Position numbers and translations under genes: made by a program
Notes under the pieces: model-generated
Told to the model about the DNA's origin: nothing
The model's input: the letters and a program-made list of their open reading frames with translations, nothing else
Database searches by the model: none
In this document: one piece after another, positions 42,773 to 54,276 of the stretch
Position numbering within the stretch: position 1 is the first letter of the stretch
Layout: each line of letters opens with the position of its first letter
Source: Leucaena leucocephala
Lineage: Eukaryota; Streptophyta; Magnoliopsida; Fabales; Fabaceae
Reading direction: 5' to 3'
Length of the DNA stretch: 64,000 bases
NCBI GenBank assembly: GCA_037074615.1
Contig: CM073527.1
Location: 4,118,848-4,182,847 of the forward strand

Positions 42773-45645
42773 TGAAACATCCTACATTCAACCTCTTAGA
42801 GTATGTAGTTGGAAGCATATTTGATTAGCGGAAGCATTACATTGGCTCAAAAATTCAAGTTTTAAAACTTACTTCTCGAGTACAGTTTATTATGTAATTT
42901 CCATATGATAGTCTAATTTTAACAATTCATAACTAATTACAAAAAAAAAATGGATGGAGGTGATACGAATTTCTAATTGAAGCTCTTTCATAGTTATTTA
43001 AGTAAAAAATATAAATCTGGACATCTACTTTACCAATCAATACAGCTAAACCGTTATTTTTTATTGTTCATATGGCAAATTCTAAAAATTCCAGATTCTG
43101 TCTCTTAACTTTGGAAATTTATTTCTCTTGATATACACATCCAAATGAGATGTGTTACCTATGAATTTAAATCTCTGGATGTTTAATACTTGCTAATAAA
43201 ATTTTGTGAATTAATTTCTTCATTTGCTAGGTCAAATTGAAGCCACAACAAAACTGCTCCATGACCTAAGCTTTTACCATTTTAGTTTCCTTTATTTAAT
43301 TCTCAATAATTTTTCCAGCATGTATAAACCATCTCTTTGGCCTCTTATACATTCATATACATCATGGGGTTATGCTATAATTATTTCATATATGTTTGTT
43401 TACATATAATGTCATACTACATAGCATTGCATAAAAAGAATGGCATGCCATAACTTGTCTACTTCTTCTATTCCATTCCTTAGCACAAGTATCAAGCATT
43501 ATTCTTCCATTATAAATAACCTATTATGGTTGATTATGAGAGGGTGAGATTTTGGAGAATCTCATTAGCAAACATTATCACTTAAATATGAAAGATGGAT
43601 GATAATGCATGATATGTAATTTCATTAAACTTTCTTTAATTAGTGACATGCCATCATGCTATAAGCTTTGTACAAAAACGTATGGCCATGGGAAGCATGT
43701 TCTTCATAAAATATTCAACATCATTTATCATGTCACAACATCATTTAATCATCATATACATGTCAATACATAAGCATACCATATCAAGCACATAAAGAGG
43801 TAAGTCCACTACCTTAAACATAAGCTTTTCCCTTGTTCTTTTACACTTGCTTCCTAAGCTTGCCAACCATGAACTCCTTTGGTCAATCACTTCCCAACAT
43901 CTTCTTGGATGTATCAAGATCCTAAACACATTCGTATCCATCACATAATTCATTAGGACCATGAACTCAAACAATGTTCAAGACTACCTTTTATAAACTC
44001 TTAACTCTTTACTTTAACTTTAGAGATTTCTGTCTATCTTTGTAAAAAATACTTCCATAGGTCAATCCCAGACAATTTTTCATAAGGAATCTAAATATGA
44101 GCTTAGATTTATAAAAATCAATCTCCTTCTCCATAAACTATACAGAAACCATGGGTAACCTCCAAGAAATCCAAAAATTCTCATTTTGATTCTAATGCTT
44201 CTAATACTTGTTTCTTTACTTTATCCCACACAAATGTTCATTTTGAAACCATTGGAAGCATCAAAATCATGAAATTCCCACATATGAACAATGACACATA
44301 CAATATCAGCCAAGAGCATAAACCCATAATTGCATGTATACTTGAATTTCTAAGCCAATATTACTTGACTCTAGCTTGCTTATGCGTGTCTAAGCTTTGT
44401 ATAACATAAAATTCATCCTTTTCCCACCATTTATAATTTCTTCCAGCTGCATATATGGAGGAATAAAACATTTTCTAACCATTAAATTTAACAACGAATC
44501 CTCCCTACTAGAAGCTTAAACATTTAGGGAGAAAGATTACCTTTGATGCTAGCTTATTTGCCTCTTGTGTTGCCTTGCTCTTGGCTTGAGTTTTCATTTT
44601 GCAAGAGATTCCCCATGGTGTCTTAATGCTTTTGTGAATGTTTCTGAAAGTGGGGAATATATATAGAAAATCCTAGGTTGAAATGGAAGGCCAAGATTGC
44701 TTTAGTTACTACTTGGTATAATCGTCCATATCTAACCTTCCATCAAACTTTCCCTATAAGCTTTGCGAATGACATCATCCATGACATACTATAGGGCTGT
44801 TTTGGCACAAATTAGAGGAAACTACTTATAGGAAAAATTTTAGTCCAATCCGATACTGATCCAATCAGTTTCACAAAAATCAGATTGTTTTATAACTCTA
44901 ATTTTTCTGAGATTCCATAATATGTTTTTTGACCTTAAATCCAATATCTAAATTTTTCTTGCCATTGACATTGTTGGACTAGGTATTTATCTACTTACCA
45001 TTCCTTAAAAAAATGACTGAAATGCCCTTGGTTTACTATCTTACTCTATATTAACTCTAAAGGCATATTTGTCATTTCACACCTCTTTACACCTTATCAG
45101 GGTATATACTGACTCTGATTAATCATCCAAATACTTAACATGGTATTTTTTACATGTATAAAATGACCAAAATGCCCTCATTCATCTCTTGCTCAATGGC
45201 ATAACACAAGGGCATCATAGTGATATTTTCATAATTTTACCTTTTTCAGGTCTTTATTAGCAATGACCTATATACTTATATGAAAATATTATTAGGTCTA
45301 TGAGGCACCATTTTAGGTCTTCTATATGGTCCCCTATCTTCATGGGTTTAACTCCTAAGAAATTCCCCCGAAAAGTATTTATCGGGTGTTTTATTCTATT
45401 GTAAATTCTATAATACATTATACATAACTCATTTTTTAGTTCTGCCAATTTCCTAAATTCTTATATTAATTATAAGAATTTACTATAAAGTTTTATCTAA
45501 TTATGAGGTCTGAAAGATACTGTACTAATTTTTTCAAACTTCAAAAATTTATATTAATTCATCCATACCTCAAATCAAAATTTTGTGTTGCATTAAACTG
45601 ATGAGAATAATTTTCTCTATTTACTATTAAAATTTGGATATGATA
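42773..45645 (-). repeat. LARD-C 5' LTR (2873 bp, internally deleted)
   Basis: Collinear with 37075-40243 until 'attaaaatttgg' (about 45636), where it jumps to the last few bases (atatgata). About 320 bases of the LTR start are missing; a repeated aaaatt.gg at both edges points to microhomology-mediated deletion. Hairpin at 43545-43564; TATA-like atatatata near 44657. Confidence 0.88.
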
Positions 45646-45673
45646 ACATTCAATGTAGTAAATCATATTTATA

Positions 45674-46157
45674 AACTTGACTAATACAATAACTAATTTA
45701 AAAAGTTATCTACTTATTTTCAAGAATGCCACGATTCATTTTTTAATTTCAAAATACTTTTTATACCTGTTAACATATAAATCTAGTGTAAAAAATATTT
45801 TTAGTTTATTTACAAAAATGACACCTTCAGTTTTTACACCTGATAACATCCATGTTAGGTTTAAATATTGTAGTTACTTTTTTCCATACCCTATCTACAC
45901 ATGATATAATGAACATATGGTGTAGAAAAACATATTTCTAAACCTGACCAACACAATAATTGGTTTAAAATGTTATCAACTTATTTTGAAAAATATCACT
46001 ATTCATTTTTTATTTTTGGATCACTTTTTACACCAAATAACATTTATATTCGGTGTAAAAAAGGTTTTTAATTTATTTAAAAAATGCCACAAGGTTTTTA
46101 CACCTAATAAAATATACATTAGGTTTAAATATTGTAGTTATTTTTTCCACCCACTAT
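45674..46157. repeat. Tandem duplication (about 265-bp period) in the CACTA-2 spacer
   Basis: Units of about 219 bases, 45674-45892 and 45941-46157, share aacttgac/aacctgac, 'caataa.t..tttaaaa', 'cattttttaattt', 'tttttacacc.gataac' and end with 'aggtttaaatattgtagtta'. The short open frames inside each unit (45677-45904, 45986-46177) resemble each other only because the DNA is duplicated. Motifs are of CACTA subterminal type (ggtgtaaaaa). Confidence 0.7.
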
Positions 46158-46379
46158 TTTATTACCCCATCCCCTAAAGTTACAACATATATATGTAATC
46201 AGAACAAGAAACTTGCATTATTATTACATCAAAAACATATATGTAATCAAAACAAGAAACTTGCATTCTTATTACATAAAAAACATTTAAGAAATATGAA
46301 CAAGAAACTTAATTGCATTATTATATTACATCAAAAACATAAAACACTCACATACAAGTCAATCAGAATCCATTTCTTT

Positions 46380-48687
46380 ATTCAATTTTGGTAAACCTAC
46401 TGAAAAAATGGTCTCACAAATTAAATCATCATCGTCAACAACCTTTTTTTCTTAGACAATGATAAACCATCTTTTATTTGTTAGATCAATGATAGAGAAC
46501 ACTTGCTTTACTTGGTCTGCCATAATGAAAAGCTCATCCCAAAACTTGTACTATTCAAATCAACTAGTATAAATCCTAACTAATCGACTATAAGACTATT
46601 GTTTACATTAGCTTACTTGCATTTGAACAAGAGAACTGTGAATTTGGAGTAGTCCACCTCCCTAATCTCTTCAACAACATCGTAATAAAGGATGACTGCT
46701 AATTTAGAAATGTTGTCTTTTGAACTAGAGAATTGCATATCTTCAGCTACTAACATAATACCACTATTTTCCATGCTACTTTTATCATCTAAGGACTTCA
46801 TATAAAAGGAATACCTGTTGATATCAAATGAATTTCAACATATCACATTAAATTCAGGATCACATGCTAACCATCTAACTAAATCAGAAACACAATTCTC
46901 ATTTTCAAGCTTCTGTTGAAACTAATGTGCAAACGATTTGTTGTGTTCTATAATCCACTTTTGCTCTGTCATTCATTGACATTCCACGTTGACCCCCTAT
47001 TTGGCACATGGTTTAGGGAGATGGTAAGTCTTACTTTAGACAGGTCATGTTGAAAAAAAATCCATAACTTCTTTGGAAATATATTTTTGAACAATGGATA
47101 CTTTAGGTCGATTTGGATTCTTCAATACCATTTAAGGATTTTCATGTATCTTTTAATTGGGTACATCCATCATAAGTATATAGGGCCACACTATTTTATC
47201 GCTCTCACTAGCTGAATGCTGAGGTGTACCATGATATTAAAAAATACAGTAAGAAATAGTTTTCAAGATGGCACAAAATAACATAACCTTCATACTCCAA
47301 TTCATCCAACTTTTTAGTCTCAAAGACTTTGCCACATATGGCATTGAAGAAGAAGCAAAGTCGGGCTACATACAACCATTGGGAGTAATTGTTACATTAA
47401 GACATGACAATCATGAGACTTTTGGCTTACTAATTTCAAATCTTTCATCGACACAATCTTCTTAATATTAGTTAAGTACCTAGAGGGAACTTTGATTCCT
47501 TGCAAACACTCATAAATACTTCTTCTCTTATCCTTGAACAAAATATTAATCTCTTCAACATAATAACTCCCCTCACCATCTAGCCTTAGATGTAAATCCT
47601 CTTATATTTCCATTGCTTTCAAATCTAATGTTGTCTTCAAATCGTCCTTGGAACTACCCTTTATGTTGAGAAGTGTTCCAACAATGTTGTCACACACATT
47701 TTTCTCTACATGCATGACATAAATACAATGTCTTACATGAAGATGTTGCAATACAAAAGCTCAAAGAAGATAGATCTTTTTTTCATATATTTTTCTCACT
47801 TCTATTGGTATTCTTACCGAAAGTAATGTTCATATCTTTCACCTTTTCATCAACTTGCTCTCTAGTTAATGGCTCTAAAGCAGTTTCAAATTCTTGGCTG
47901 CAAAAAAGTTTTTTCTTCAGTCGACAGTATAGGTGGCCTTGTCATAGAAATCTCCTATAACCTAGTAGATTGTCTTTTTACCATGAGAAAGTTGATAGTA
48001 GCAAGTCCCTTCCTCACAAATTGGATATTCTTTATGGCCCTTCACATTATACCCTGACAAATTTCTGTGTGCAGGAAGTCATTAATTATAGAAAAGATCA
48101 TGGCCCGCATATTAAAAACTTCTTTCGTAATCATATAAAAAATGTCCTCACCTTCCAATAGCTTCTTCAAATCTTTGATCAAGGGATTTAGGTAAACGTC
48201 TATGTCATTTCCCAGTTGTTTCAGTCCTAAGATCAATATAGATAACATTACATACTTGCATTTCATACACGATAAGGGGGATAGGTTGTAAATATCAAGA
48301 GAACGGGCAATGAACTATGTATACCGCTAAGGCTACCATAAGGGTTCATGTTATCTGTACTAAGTCCAAGCCTTAGGTTTCATGGTTTATTTTTGAACTC
48401 GAGAAATAAATCATCAATCTTCCTCCATTGCAAAGAATCAGTTGGATAACAAAGTTTTTCATCATAAATCCTTTTAGTTGCATGCCATAATATTTGTTTT
48501 GCATCATCTTCATTAGCAAAGAGGCTCTTAAACCTTAGTATAATTGGAAGATACCATAACAACTTTACAGGAGAGTCGATTGATATGTACCTTGGTATCT
48601 TACATATTGGACACTTCTCGTCTTTAAATTGTCTCCGCAAAGACCAATTTAGAAATGGGGTTTTAGAAAGCATATTTTGTAGTAGTG
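46380..48687 (-). pseudogene. CACTA-2 tnp2 transposase gene remnant (Transposase_21, DUF4218, DUF4216)
   Basis: From 48687 leftward: FKDEKCPICKIPRY, SPVKLLWYLPIILRFKSLF and QILWHATKRIYDEKLCYPTD (48640-48420), then IDVYLNPLIKDLKKL and FNMRAMIFSIINDF (48215-48080), all typical of the tnp2 core. DUF4218 follows at about 47700-46980 (LDLKAMEI, IKVPSRYLTNI, SHDCHVLM, HLSIHLA segments). DUF4216 is at about 46900-46390 (SLDDKSSMENSGIMLVAED, FTVLLFKCK, MADQVKQVF). Many stops and frameshifts. The N-terminal Transpos_assoc part and the 5' subterminal repeats are absent: the terminal repeat at 48687 joins coding sequence almost directly. Confidence 0.85.
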
Positions 48688-49220
48688 TTAATTCATATTG
48701 TATTTGCTTCCTCCTAGATTTAGGATAAGACATTTATGGTTGGATTTGTAATTTCTTGTTGAGATTGCCTATTTGAGTTAAATCTATTGTAATGAGGATT
48801 GACTTTGGAGCTTTTGATTATATCTATAATTATGACTGTGATCATTCCTTGGTGCTTTGTTGATTTTGATTCCAATATGTCTGTGTTATGAGTTGAGATT
48901 GTTCTTGCATTTAAAATGGATTAATGTTAAGGCCTTACATTGATCAAACCTATTTTTCATCCATTCCATTTATTTCTATAAGAGTCCCAAAAATATCTAT
49001 TTTCATTACATTGCCCTTAATTGTTTTCAAATAAATTCTCAAAACCCCTATGTTTACTTGCTTTATAGGTACTTAGTTCACTAGAATTTAAATAAACAAG
49101 ACTCCTCGATAAGTGAACAACCCAAGGTTTTGATTTTTTACAATCCTTGGAAATTAGAAATATTTTGCATGTGAACCCCCAAGTCTAATATTCACTTCTT
49201 GGACAGTGAGTATATCTACA
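48688..49220 (+). mobile_element. LTR-like sequence, right part (continuation of 18117-18832)
   Basis: Begins right after the CACTA-2 terminus. It has the leader-like texture of the left part and ends around 'acccccaagtctaatattcac', '..ggacagtgagtatatctaca' (about 49175-49222), which resembles the end of Tat/Athila-type LTRs. No primer site follows, so it may be a solo LTR. Boundaries are approximate. Confidence 0.4.
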
Positions 49221-50519
49221 CAATATACAGAGTAATAAACTCAAGATAAGTCACCACTTAACATCTGTGTATTTTAATACAACAGGAATACTCAATACAT
49301 GATATTTTCTCACATATATAAAACTAAAATTTAAGCATCCGTGTATTTTGATACAAATAGAATCCTCCATATATCATACCAACATTTATGGCTTCTATGA
49401 AATATTTCATTGTTTTCATGAGACTGCATATTTATATGTATGCTAAATCTTTACACACCATAAACTATATCATTGAGGATTAATATTAATGCATCAAATT
49501 TTCATAATTTATACAAAAATAAATTGAGCAAACAACACCCCAAATTATGTGTTATCATCATAAGAAATATTCACATAATGGTTCTCAAAACCAAACTTTG
49601 AAACACTTTTCAAGATTATATTCCTATATGATTTCAACACCCAAAATCATGTTTGGTTTACCCATACTTTTAAACTCAATTTTGAAATAACAAAATGCTA
49701 TAATATATCCTCCATATTTAAAATTCAATATATATTCATAATAATCATGAATATTTATTCTTAAGATAAATACACCTATAAATAATAAAAATTTAAACAC
49801 ATTTATCTCTCTACTAGACAAATGATTAAATTTTCATATCCTCAAAATGCTTGTTTCAAACAACACACAAATTAGATTATTCACAAAATTTGTTCCCAGC
49901 AACAAATAGCAAAGCTCTTACAAATTTTGCATGTATCAACCAATAATAAGGCTTCAGCTTAATCAATTTTTAATCATAACACATAACTTTTACTGATATA
50001 AAATGTGGCTAGCAGACACATAATTTTTAATTTATAAATTTTATAAGATATACCACATCTCAGACACCCAACACTTTTAAATATCAAATTATATCTCAAT
50101 AATAATTCTAATTAAATTAGAATTTCATACCATATAATCTTTAACAAAGATATCATTTGAGTTCATGTATGTATCTATTTTTTGCAACCGAATTAGATAA
50201 AAACCACTACTTAAATAAATACATATTACTTTGATAAAAAAAAGTTAGACATATTAAATTCAAATATAAGCCATATATATGACAAGGGAGTATTACCAGA
50301 TCCAACTTGATGATTATTCCCTCGCACTGTTTCTCAGAAACTACAACTGGAGACTAGGCCATATAAATTACCCAACTATGGATGCCAGCATTATGGTATG
50401 TGCCATTATGGAGCAACTATCTAGTCACTATACTATTGCATCAGAAGGATCTCTTTAGCCACCATATGTGTCTATTCTCTACTACCACTGGATGACGATG
50501 CCACTTGTGCACCCCCACT
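49221..50519. other. AT-rich intergenic DNA, nothing recognised
   Basis: Stop-rich in all six frames with no terminal repeats or coding motifs. The 65-codon frame at 49624-49821 (minus) is low-complexity and unassigned. Two copies of a 'gtgtattttaatacaa..gaata' wording occur (49267 and 49340), a weak local duplication. Confidence 0.5.
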
Positions 50520-50890
50520 TGTGTTATCCTTCTACATCAATCAGCTTGGACAGTATTTAGAGTTGTGCCCATACTTCATATATGCAAAAAAGATTAAGTA
50601 CAGACCTTTGTACACAATTTTTTCTCCTTCCCAATGATAAAGATAGATAGCAGTAACGGTACGTGTAAGTCCAATTCAACGTAAAGTCTAGCAAAATGGC
50701 CCCAAGCTGTGATTCTCGTTACCTCAATTGTATTAGGAAAGTCTTTCCAAGGTTGAATTGCTAGATAATGCTCCAATATTAGCTAGGGAAACTCCATGAG
50801 GGCAAACTCATAATATTCCTTGCTACCCAAATGGAAGAGAAAAAAAGCCAGGACCAATCTCTATCATCTCATAAAACTAGAATTGGAGAA
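50520..50890 (-). pseudogene. LINE ORF1-type remnant (DUF4283 / zinc-knuckle region)
   Basis: On the minus strand: KEYYEFALMEFP (about 50815-50780), LEHYLAIQPWKDFPNTIEV, then TRITAWGHFARLYVELDL (50724-50670). The last segment is the T..RGRFARVCVE.DL motif of plant DUF4283 proteins and L1-type LINE ORF1. VYKGLYLIFFAYMKYGHNSK (50616-50557), followed by YCPS, is the following zf-CCHC_4 knuckle with its first two cysteines replaced by Phe and Tyr. A stop follows. ORF1 binds RNA; no ORF2 (endonuclease/RT) is seen nearby, so this is a fragment. Confidence 0.75.
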
Positions 50891-51589
50891 ACAAAAAAGG
50901 CTTATTGAAATCCAGACACTTGCAAGAAATATCTCTTAAGATTATTGGATAAATCTGTAAAATAATAAAGTATATAGTTTGAGTTACTTCAGAGGCATTG
51001 TCTTTAAGAGATATTTTGCAACCCCTCAGTAAATTAGGAAGCGGCACTCCCTATGATTAAATGAACTTTTCTTGTAAGGATACAGGGTGACAGAACTAGC
51101 GAAAGATAATAGAACTCAATGGGATAAAATATGCAAAAGGAGAAAGATCTCAACAACAATCTGTTCTTAATCTTACATCAACAATCCCTTTTATAGATTG
51201 TGGAAGGACATGATCCATGTCTTATTGGCATATGTCCCTAAGATTAAGAGTTATGTTAGAAAGACACTTATTTCTTTAACACACCCATATACAATATTTA
51301 CAATATTTCTAACAATATATGTGTATGGAAAATCTTCACTCTATGGAAGAAAGATTGGAGAAAGTACTAAGTTTCACAATTATGTCTGGGGTTTTCACCA
51401 TACAAGAGCTTTATAAATTCACTAGTGACAGGAGTGACATAGTGCAATTCCTGAATTTTGAAGAGCTGGATTGGATTTAGCTGTCATCCAATTCTTCATA
51501 TTGTAAGTTACAAATTTATTTTAATTCTTTATGTTTTATCATTCGCGTAGTCTTACTCTTTTCTCTATTAACAATAGCCACCTCTATTA
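50891..51589. other. No recognised feature
   Basis: AT-rich, with short frames only (72 codons at 51198-51416, unassigned). 51430-51520 may be eroded CACTA coding next to the C48 fragment, but I cannot confirm it. Confidence 0.4.
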
Positions 51590-52440
51590 GAGATACTTGG
51601 ACGAAGCAAAAGGAAACATATTTGGGTTCATGTGTCTGCAACTTATCCAAGTGATAGTTATCGATAGGAACTCAAGGATACTACTATACATGGTCGACAT
51701 GATGACCCGTATCAAGAGAAAGATATATTTTGTACATTACATTAAAGGGTTAGTATACTATTATACTTGGCACACTCATATATATATTATAATACATTCA
51801 TATATGACAATGTTCATATTTTTAGTAAGCATTGGACTTTGCTTGTCATTGCCCCTGAAGTTAATGTGGTGTATTGGTTCGATTCATTGTTTAGACAACC
51901 AGATGCCAAGATTGTTTCTATTGTCAACATGTGAGTCTTTCTTCATAGATTGATATTAACATAAGAATTTAGTAAGCTATATGATATCTTTTTTTCAATT
52001 GGAGATAGAGTTGTGTAAGGCTTCCACCTCTTCAGAGGCCATCCACCTAGTAATAATCCTACATAGATTTATCCTCAATTAAGTAGTTTTTAAATAATTA
52101 AGTTTTAGTATACTCTTAAATTTTTTAGGTATAAAGTTAGTCACTAATGTACTTTGTGTTTTTCTATTTTGTTAGTACCACCATTAACCTAGCGATGTAG
52201 AGTTTGGATATTATATAATTTGATATATGTACGATATCATTGAGATAGGGATCACGAATAGCTTACATAAGGTATGACGATCAATATTTAGTGATTTTTT
52301 CAATTTATTCACATCTTGAATATTTACCTATTACTTCTAACTTGCAGTTGTTTAAGAATAACATGAACTATGAAGATAAGCTAATCCACTCAATGATGGA
52401 TGATTTGGCAAAAACCATACTTCTGAATATGCCTTAATCA
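51590..52440 (+). pseudogene. CACTA-3: third CACTA fragment, C48 peptidase end only
   Basis: 51830-51889 encodes HWTLLVIAPEVNVVYWFDSL, the His and Asp region of a C48 (Ulp1-like) peptidase as found in CACTA second genes, then PDAKIVSIVNM. After an intron-like gap, 52200-52275 gives EFGYY..YMYDIIEIGITNS, where the catalytic Cys of ECGYYV is Phe (52203-52205). 52350-52437 ends YEDKLIHSMMDDLAKTILLNMP, the usual C-terminus. The His and Asp residues are preserved but the Cys is lost. No CACTA termini or other domains are nearby. Confidence 0.78.
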
Positions 52441-52699
52441 ATCATCCATTTCAGTTTATATATGATTGTACAACATCTGTTTATATAAATGATTGTACAA
52501 TATTTGGTTCATTGCATGCATGATTAAGAATTCAAATTACTTTAATACTATTTATTAACATTTAATTTTAATTATTATTATCTTTCAATCTTATTCTTAA
52601 ATATGGGCATATTAGGAAAATTTTATCATTTTATGACATATTTAATGACTTAACTGTCATTTATTGGTTTATGGAAATTAGTTGAAAGGCCCTTATAAT

Positions 52700-53800
52700 A
52701 AGGGCTAGAGAGAATAGAATTTTCTATCTATGATTCAATGTTCTTCACAGAAGAGCGAGTTGAAGTAACCGGTTGCTTGAGTTGATCAATTTCTTGATTC
52801 ATACTTTACATTCTATTTACTTTGTAGTTTGTCATTTAAGCCAAAGCTTCCTCCAACTTTGCTATGCAATCTTCAATAAAATTCTTCTATTGTTTGAAGT
52901 TTGGTAATGTTTGTGGTCCTTCAGGAGTGGATTTTTTCCAATAGAAATTGATTTATGTATCCCATATTGTATGTGCTAGAGTATGGGCCATTCTTGGGAT
53001 TAGTTCTATCATATCCAGCACTCATATAGCTAACCTCCTCTACATAACTACCATCATAATCTGCTTGAAAAGAATTAACAGCAAAAGTAAAAAAAGAATT
53101 AATATAATTAAAATTTGTCACTAATAAATTCAAACTCCTAGTTAAATCCCATAGGTCATGAGAGATGTATGCTATAGTGACTTCATTAATTGTGTTTCGT
53201 CTTGAATTTGCTGCTAGGGTCTTATAAATCTTCTTTATTTCTTCAGTCGTCAAGTTATTTGGATCACCGTGAGCTACATTATCAACTTTGTTTTCATTTT
53301 CTAGTATGAGCCCATTATAGAAAAAGGTCTATTATTAGTATATGTGGGAATTGAAGATGGGGACATTGGCTAATGAGGAGATTATAGCACTCCCATGTAC
53401 ATGGATTGACTCGTTACTTTGTTGTGGGAAGAAGTGAATCTTGTCCTTTAACTCTGAAATCTTCCAAGTTGAGTAATATTTCAACATAAACCATTCGTAC
53501 ATCTCATTCCAATATGTTATAGATATAGGGGAGCTTCAAGTCATCATTTGACAAGCCATTTAGAGGTAGCGTATCAAATACTGCATAACACTCGCGTATA
53601 AAATCCAAGGCATCTTCAATTGTGTGCCTATTGAAATTAGGTAAAGCATTCAACTGTATATTTTTAAACTCAATAATTTCACGAAGTATCCCTCAATCGA
53701 ATGCGAGATGGATTAGAGTAATAAAGGAATGTTGAATATCACAAAATGTGATATTTTGCTCCAGAACAATATCTTCGTCAGCCATCTCTCATTTTTATTC
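52700..53800 (-). pseudogene. Athila/Tat-type Ty3/gypsy gag remnant
   Basis: Read from 53790 leftward: 'VFDTLPLNGLSNDDLKL' (about 53580-53530), SITYWNEMYEWFMLKYYSTW (about 53525-53465), then PTFFYNGLILENENKVDNVA and GD..NLTTEEIKKIY (about 53330-53220). This is the order of the Athila/Tat gag: falling-loop region, F..KFFP region, FY.GL......D.AAGG, EEAYELL. It then continues in the open frame 53253-52921. The primer site and an A-rich tract at 53876-54052 lie just upstream, as expected. Broken by several stops; pol is absent to the left. Confidence 0.7.
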
Positions 53801-53875
53801 CCTTCTATATTTCCTGCAAAAATGTTCAACTTCTAAATTAATAGGACTCAAAGTTACCAGAACTTCTTAATTGCA

Positions 53876-54012
53876 TAAAAAATTAAAAAATAAAAAAATA
53901 AAGAAATTAAAATTAAAATAAACTAGAAATTAAAAAATAAATAAAAATGAAAAAATAATTTAAAAATAGAAATAAAATAAAAATAGAAAATGAATAAAGA
54001 AAAATAGAAATT
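53876..54012. repeat. A-rich low-complexity tract in the gypsy 5' leader
   Basis: About 135 bases made almost wholly of A with T and occasional G (aaataaa, aaaatag units). It lies between the primer site and gag on the minus strand, where it reads T-rich. Confidence 0.8.
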
Positions 54013-54035
54013 GTAGAACTAGTAAATCCTTAGCC

Positions 54036-54052
54036 TCCCCTACAATGGCGCA
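54036..54052 (-). other. Primer-binding site of the Athila/Tat-type element
   Basis: Minus strand TGCGCCATTGTAGGGGA, close to the TGGCGCCGTTGCCGGGGA site typical of Athila/Tat elements, with one base missing and a few substitutions. It is preceded by 'gtgaccaagttt', as is usual at the LTR end of these elements. Confidence 0.75.
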
Positions 54053-54276
54053 AAAACTTGGTCACTCCTATAGTGTACAGGTTCGATGTAGTAAAAATCC
54101 TATAGTAATTTGGGGTCATATCCATAGAGAGGTTGTCTTTTAATAATGTCAACAATTAATAATTAAATAAAATGGGATAAAATGAATAGATTGATGAGAA
54201 TATAAAATAAAAACTCAATCACTCGAAGCATCGAGTTTTAGGATTTACCCTATAGTTTATTAGTATTGAATCTGGT
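54053..54276 (-). mobile_element. End of an Athila/Tat-type LTR, cut by another LTR
   Basis: On the minus strand it ends with 'ctatggatatgaccccaaat', '...gaacctgtacactatagg' and 'agtgaccaag', wording I associate with these LTR ends. It is interrupted at 54277 by the palindrome-rich LTR. The remainder was not found with confidence to the right. Confidence 0.55.

Larger units (their letters stand above)
37075..45645 (-). mobile_element. LARD-C: 8.57-kb non-autonomous LTR retrotransposon (minus strand)
   Basis: Outer ends tgaaacatcc (37075) and ggatatgata (45645; mutated from tgaca). LTRs are 37075-40243 and 42773-45645; the internal region is only 2529 bases. Flanks ACATA (37070-37074) and ACATT (45646-45650) are a target duplication with one mismatch. 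Removing the element joins CACTA-2 spacer sequence. Internal sequence around 40860-41105 matches LARD-B 31850-32115. No pol is seen. It is more eroded than LARD-B and hence probably older. Confidence 0.9.
18833..48687 (-). mobile_element. CACTA-2: En/Spm-type DNA transposon carrying three nested LTR insertions
   Basis: The left terminus cactactacaagaaatgc (18833) and right terminus gcatattttgtagtagtg (48670-48687) are inverted repeats over about 25 bases. Flanks tca (18830-18832) and tta (48688-48690) could be an eroded 3-bp duplication. Gene order on the minus strand is tnp2, DUF4218, DUF4216, spacer, Ptta/C48. Insertions at 19911-23055, 24907-36069 and 37075-45645 account for about 22.9 kb; the transposon itself is about 7 kb. 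Each insertion can be removed to leave sequence collinear with CACTA-1. Confidence 0.9.

Noticed and set aside
45677..46177. Two similar small ORFs suggesting a gene family
   Set aside because: They are products of a tandem DNA duplication in the CACTA-2 spacer; the frames are AT-rich and the similarity follows the nucleotide repeat.
47268..48161. Plus-strand ORFs at 47268-47465, 47869-48057 and 47970-48161
   Set aside because: They are shadows of the minus-strand tnp2/DUF4218 coding, which shows clear family motifs.
52921..53253. 110-codon ORF as a host gene
   Set aside because: It continues the Athila/Tat gag frame just downstream of the FYNGL motif, with the matching primer site and leader upstream, so it is transposon debris.
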